A DNA stretch of 5,328 bases from Candidatus Woesearchaeota archaeon (GTDB taxonomy: Archaea; Nanobdellota; Nanobdellia; Woesearchaeales; UBA10200): assembly GCA_018302185.1 (NCBI GenBank), contig JAGVZX010000087.1:1-5328 (forward strand), given 5' to 3'. Position 1 is the first letter of the stretch. Every line of letters begins with the position of its first letter. Positions 3,218-5,328 of the stretch are shown piece by piece. Below the pieces are notes generated by a model, which was not told the origin of the DNA, searched no databases, and worked only from the letters and a program-made list of their open reading frames with translations. Both the position numbers and the translations under genes were made by a program.

Positions 3218-3976
3218 ATGCCTCAGGAAGAAATTATTATCAAGGCGTTTGAAGATATTGGAATACCTTCCGCAGAGACTAAGGTTTATTTGGACCTGCG
3301 CAAAAACAAAGAATCAAACGTGTCGGAAATTGCCAAAAGAGTGAAAATGCATAGGTCGAACGTCTATGATATTCTGACGAAACTCAAGCAAAAGAACTTG
3401 GTTTACTCTTCCTCAAAAAACGGCGCCGGGACCACTTTTATAGCACTTTCTTCCGACATGATTTTGCATGAAATTACTGAAAAAATTGAAAATATCAAGG
3501 CTGCCGTAAGCTATCTTGAAACCGCATACGTACAAGGCCAGACGCCTAAGGTATATGTGCTTGAAGGCATTGGTGCGGTGAAGAATGTCCTGTTAAATAT
3601 GCTCAACAAAAAAGAACCCATATGGATTTACGGGCTGGCGGAAAAAGAAGAAATAATGAACCTATTGAATGAGAAAGTAATGCATGTATTCCATATGGAA
3701 AGGGTAAAAAAGGAGATACAATTAAAATTACTTTTTTACAAGTATCCGATGGAAGAAATAAAAGGACTGAACAAAATCAAATACACAGAAGCGCGCCTCT
3801 TGCCAAAAGCGCAAAGAACCAACGTTTCTCAGATATCCCAGATAGTCTGCGGAGACATGCTATACCTTACAGTCTGGATAAACCCTATATATACCATTGT
3901 GATAGAAAGTGATATCATAGCAAGAGAGTATCTGGACTTTTACAGCATCCTTTGGAATTATTCTACCCGCGTATAG
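3218..3976 (+). CDS. TrmB-family transcriptional regulator
   Basis: The 252-residue product has the TrmB layout. An N-terminal winged helix-turn-helix spans about 6-75: IGIPSAETKVYLDL (14-27) is the typical first helix, VSEIAKRVKM (35-44) the second, and HRSNVYDILTKLKQKNLV (45-62) the recognition helix and wing. A helical, probably coiled-coil, segment follows (about 78-104, with heptad-like I and L spacing) for dimerisation. The C-terminal part (about 110-250) fits the PLD-like or sensor domain of the family, including PKVYVLEGIGAVKNVLLNML and IWIYGL. TrmB-family proteins usually sense sugars or other metabolites; no ligand can be named here, and the long sugar-binding domain of true TrmB (about 340 residues) is not present at full length. 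A motif shared by its own upstream region and the downstream intergenic region suggests control of itself and of the asparaginase gene. Start ATG 3218 is fixed by the TATA spacing. Confidence 0.85.
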   Translation: MPQEEIIIKAFEDIGIPSAETKVYLDLRKNKESNVSEIAKRVKMHRSNVYDILTKLKQKNLVYSSSKNGAGTTFIALSSDMILHEITEKIENIKAAVSYLETAYVQGQTPKVYVLEGIGAVKNVLLNMLNKKEPIWIYGLAEKEEIMNLLNEKVMHVFHMERVKKEIQLKLLFYKYPMEEIKGLNKIKYTEARLLPKAQRTNVSQISQIVCGDMLYLTVWINPIYTIVIESDIIAREYLDFYSILWNYSTRV

Positions 3977-3984
3977 GTGTCTCA

Positions 3985-3993
3985 TACAACATG
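3985..3993. promoter_or_regulatory. Third copy of the candidate operator motif
   Basis: TACAACATG here is the reverse complement of CATGTTGTA at 3115-3123, and CTCATACAACA (3981-3991) resembles CTCAATACAACA (3153-3164). It lies upstream of the asparaginase promoter. Confidence 0.35.
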
Positions 3994-4000
3994 TCTGGCG

Positions 4001-4035
4001 TGTGACAGAATCGCTAAAAAATACACATTGTCACA
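4001..4035. repeat. Inverted repeat TGTGACA...TGTCACA before the asparaginase promoter
   Basis: TGTGACA (4001-4007) and TGTCACA (4029-4035) are perfect 7-base inverted arms 21 bases apart. It may be an operator or a weak 3' stem of the regulator's message; neither is shown. Confidence 0.4.
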
Positions 4036-4051
4036 TTGGTTACAGCATAGC

Positions 4052-4058
4052 TTTTTAT
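4052..4058 (+). promoter_or_regulatory. Candidate TATA box of the asparaginase gene
   Basis: TTTTTAT followed by an A tract lies about 65 bases before the start codon. This would give a leader near 40 bases with the GGAG ribosome-binding site. A/T-rich surroundings make the exact box uncertain. Confidence 0.35.
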
Positions 4059-4120
4059 CAAAAAACCTGCAATTATTAGAAATAGGGTTCCATTTTTTTT
4101 ACTGAAATCTGGAGTTGTTT

Positions 4121-5215
4121 ATGATTATGAAAAAAATTCTATTCCTCTACAACGGCGGTACAATAGGCCAGGTAATTGAGAAACAAAACGGGAAACCGGT
4201 TCTTGTTCCCCCAAAGAACAGTGATATGTTCAGATCTGCCTGCGAGCCTACTATAGATCAGTTAAAAAAAGACATGGAAATAGACTTTGAATTCATAACT
4301 GCGAAAGACAGCACAAACGTGACGCCACTAGACTGGGAAAAGCTCATTTTTCGCATCGAAAAAGCCCAGGAAGAGGAAAAATATGACGCGGTAACTATTG
4401 TTCATGGAACCGACACGCTGGCATATACTGCCGCAGCCCTTGCGCTTGCGCTTCATGGAAAGGATCCAAAGAAAAGCGGTCTGAGGATCCCTGTTTGCAT
4501 GACAGGCTCTCTAAATCCCATATATTTGCATGGTGGAGATGGGAGATTTAATCTTGAAAATCTTTTCAGAGTAGTTGACACGTCAATTGAACTTGGTATC
4601 TCAGATGTAGTGGTGAATTTCTGGCATCGTATATTGCTGGGATGCAGAATTCTTAAACAGAGTGAAAAAAGCTTCGACGCTTTCCAGTCGCCATCTTATC
4701 CGGACATCGGACATGTTGACTCAAACGGCATTCATATGAACACGAATCACGTGCGGCTGAAGGCAAACGCTTCAGATAAAATGAATCTTGCCCCAAAATT
4801 TGGGAGAGCTGTGCTAAGCTTCGAGCTTTCTCCAGGCATAGACCCAGAAATTATCCTCAGTTTTATAGGAAATGGTAAAATATCAGCGTTGCTTCTTAAA
4901 TCTCTCGGGGAGGGCAATGTCTGTTCAGAAGGCAAGTACAACCTGATTCCGGTTATCGAGAAAGCAGCTAAAGAGTACAATATGCCCATCTTCATAACGA
5001 CAAAATTTCCCGGCGGGAGTGCAGTCTCAAGCCACTACGAAGGCGGAATTCAGGCAATACAAGCAGGCGGAATACCCTGCTACGATCATACGGATATTGC
5101 GACTGATGTAAAGGTAAGATGGCTAATTGGAAACAACATTTGTTCAAGCATAGAAGACTTCAGAAATGCAATGAAGACAAATTTTGTCGGGGAAGTTACG
5201 CCGCCCAAAGCATAG
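4121..5215 (+). CDS. L-asparaginase family protein (type I-like)
   Basis: The 364-residue product belongs to the asparaginase/GatD superfamily. It opens with ILFLYNGGTIGQ (6-17), where T14 is the nucleophile position, then KDSTNVTPLDW (62-72) with the substrate-binding D63-S64, and VHGTDTLAYTAAAL (94-107) with T97-D98. CMTGSLNP (126-133), DGRFNL (140-145) and FDAFQSPSYP (185-194) are further family marks. The expected reaction is hydrolysis of asparagine to aspartate and ammonia in the cytoplasm; no signal peptide is seen. It lacks the extra N-terminal domain of GatD, and no gatE is nearby, so a tRNA amidotransferase role is unlikely. The lysine of the Thr-Asp-Lys triad, expected shortly after the FNL motif, is not obvious (the stretch reads ENLFRVVDTSIELG), so activity is less certain. 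I chose ATG 4121 because GGAG (4111-4114) lies 6 bases before it; ATG 4127 and TTG 4115 are alternatives. Confidence 0.87.
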   Translation: MIMKKILFLYNGGTIGQVIEKQNGKPVLVPPKNSDMFRSACEPTIDQLKKDMEIDFEFITAKDSTNVTPLDWEKLIFRIEKAQEEEKYDAVTIVHGTDTLAYTAAALALALHGKDPKKSGLRIPVCMTGSLNPIYLHGGDGRFNLENLFRVVDTSIELGISDVVVNFWHRILLGCRILKQSEKSFDAFQSPSYPDIGHVDSNGIHMNTNHVRLKANASDKMNLAPKFGRAVLSFELSPGIDPEIILSFIGNGKISALLLKSLGEGNVCSEGKYNLIPVIEKAAKEYNMPIFITTKFPGGSAVSSHYEGGIQAIQAGGIPCYDHTDIATDVKVRWLIGNNICSSIEDFRNAMKTNFVGEVTPPKA

Positions 5216-5218
5216 TCC

Positions 5219-5231
5219 TTTTTCTATTTTT
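5219..5231 (+). terminator. T-rich terminator after the asparaginase gene
   Basis: Two TTTTT runs (5219-5223 and 5227-5231) begin 4 bases after the stop codon, the usual archaeal form. The next gene starts 17 bases further on, so some read-through is possible. Confidence 0.5.
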
Positions 5232-5247
5232 CCATCATATTATCATC

Positions 5248-5328
5248 ATGAAAACAAGGCTCGCGATAGCAAAGGATGCGAAAGATGTCGCTGCAATAAT
5301 CAAGCGGCACGCGCAGGACGACTACATG
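5248..5328 (+). CDS. Probable GNAT-family N-acetyltransferase, 3' end outside window
   Basis: Only 27 codons are visible, starting at ATG 5248 and still open at the window edge. The peptide MKTRLAIAKDAKDVAAIIKR fits the opening beta strand and first helix of GNAT acetyltransferases (the R-x-A-x-x-x-D-A-x-x-V/I-x-x-I pattern). GNAT enzymes transfer an acetyl group from acetyl-CoA to an amine. The acetyl-CoA-binding motif would lie beyond the window, so the call rests on the N-terminus alone. There is no clear ribosome-binding site, and only 32 bases separate it from the asparaginase stop. Codons here are GC-richer again, like those of the methyltransferase. Confidence 0.55.
   Translation, partial: MKTRLAIAKDAKDVAAIIKRHAQDDYM

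Noticed and set aside
4121..5215. GatD subunit of the archaeal Glu-tRNA amidotransferase
   Set aside because: The N-terminal extra domain is missing, the asparaginase core starts at residue 6, and no gatE is adjacent.

Overview
The window looks like a piece of an archaeal chromosome. The main evidence is a tRNA-Pro gene interrupted by two introns that both fold into the bulge-helix-bulge shape cut by the archaeal splicing endonuclease. Supporting evidence is a TrmB-family regulator, TATA-type boxes about 30 bases before several genes, oligo-T terminators, and tRNA genes without an encoded CCA. Introns outside the anticodon loop in so compact a layout would suit a DPANN lineage such as Micrarchaeota/ARMAN, but Thermoproteales also have such introns, so the lineage is a guess.

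Layout. (1) Bases 1-797: the 3' part of a SAM-dependent O-methyltransferase, then a small GIY-YIG nuclease 24 bases downstream, ending at a hairpin plus T tract. (2) 798-1270: a region without protein genes, holding a strong compound hairpin (806-868), the two-intron tRNA-Pro(UGG) (940-1097), a palindrome, and a possible tRNA-like remnant sharing a 12-base exact repeat with the tRNA's 5' flank. (3) 1240-1720: a hicB-hicA toxin-antitoxin pair with its own TATA box. (4) 1715-1820: a structured region with two related hairpins that differ by compensating base changes, one of which competes with a longer stem overlapping the hicA stop codon. (5) 1851-2759: an AT-rich gene for a DEDDh exonuclease fused to a BRCT domain. 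(6) 2774-2978: an intronless tRNA-Pro(GGG) whose last 16 bases plus one are repeated 95 bases downstream, enclosing 78 bases that fold into three hairpins. (7) 3117-5231: a TrmB-like regulator and an L-asparaginase-family gene, with an ATACAACA-type motif twice before the regulator and once between the two genes. (8) 5248-5328: the first 27 codons of a probable GNAT acetyltransferase.

How it fits together. The segment between the two tRNA-Pro genes carries a toxin-antitoxin pair, a nuclease of a type common in bacteria, unusual hairpins and a tRNA-tail duplication. That reads as a small accessory island between housekeeping genes, but no integrase or transposase is visible. The regulator and asparaginase may form a regulatory pair. 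The best supported unusual feature is the two-intron tRNA, where folding at both splice sites gives a complete mature tRNA.
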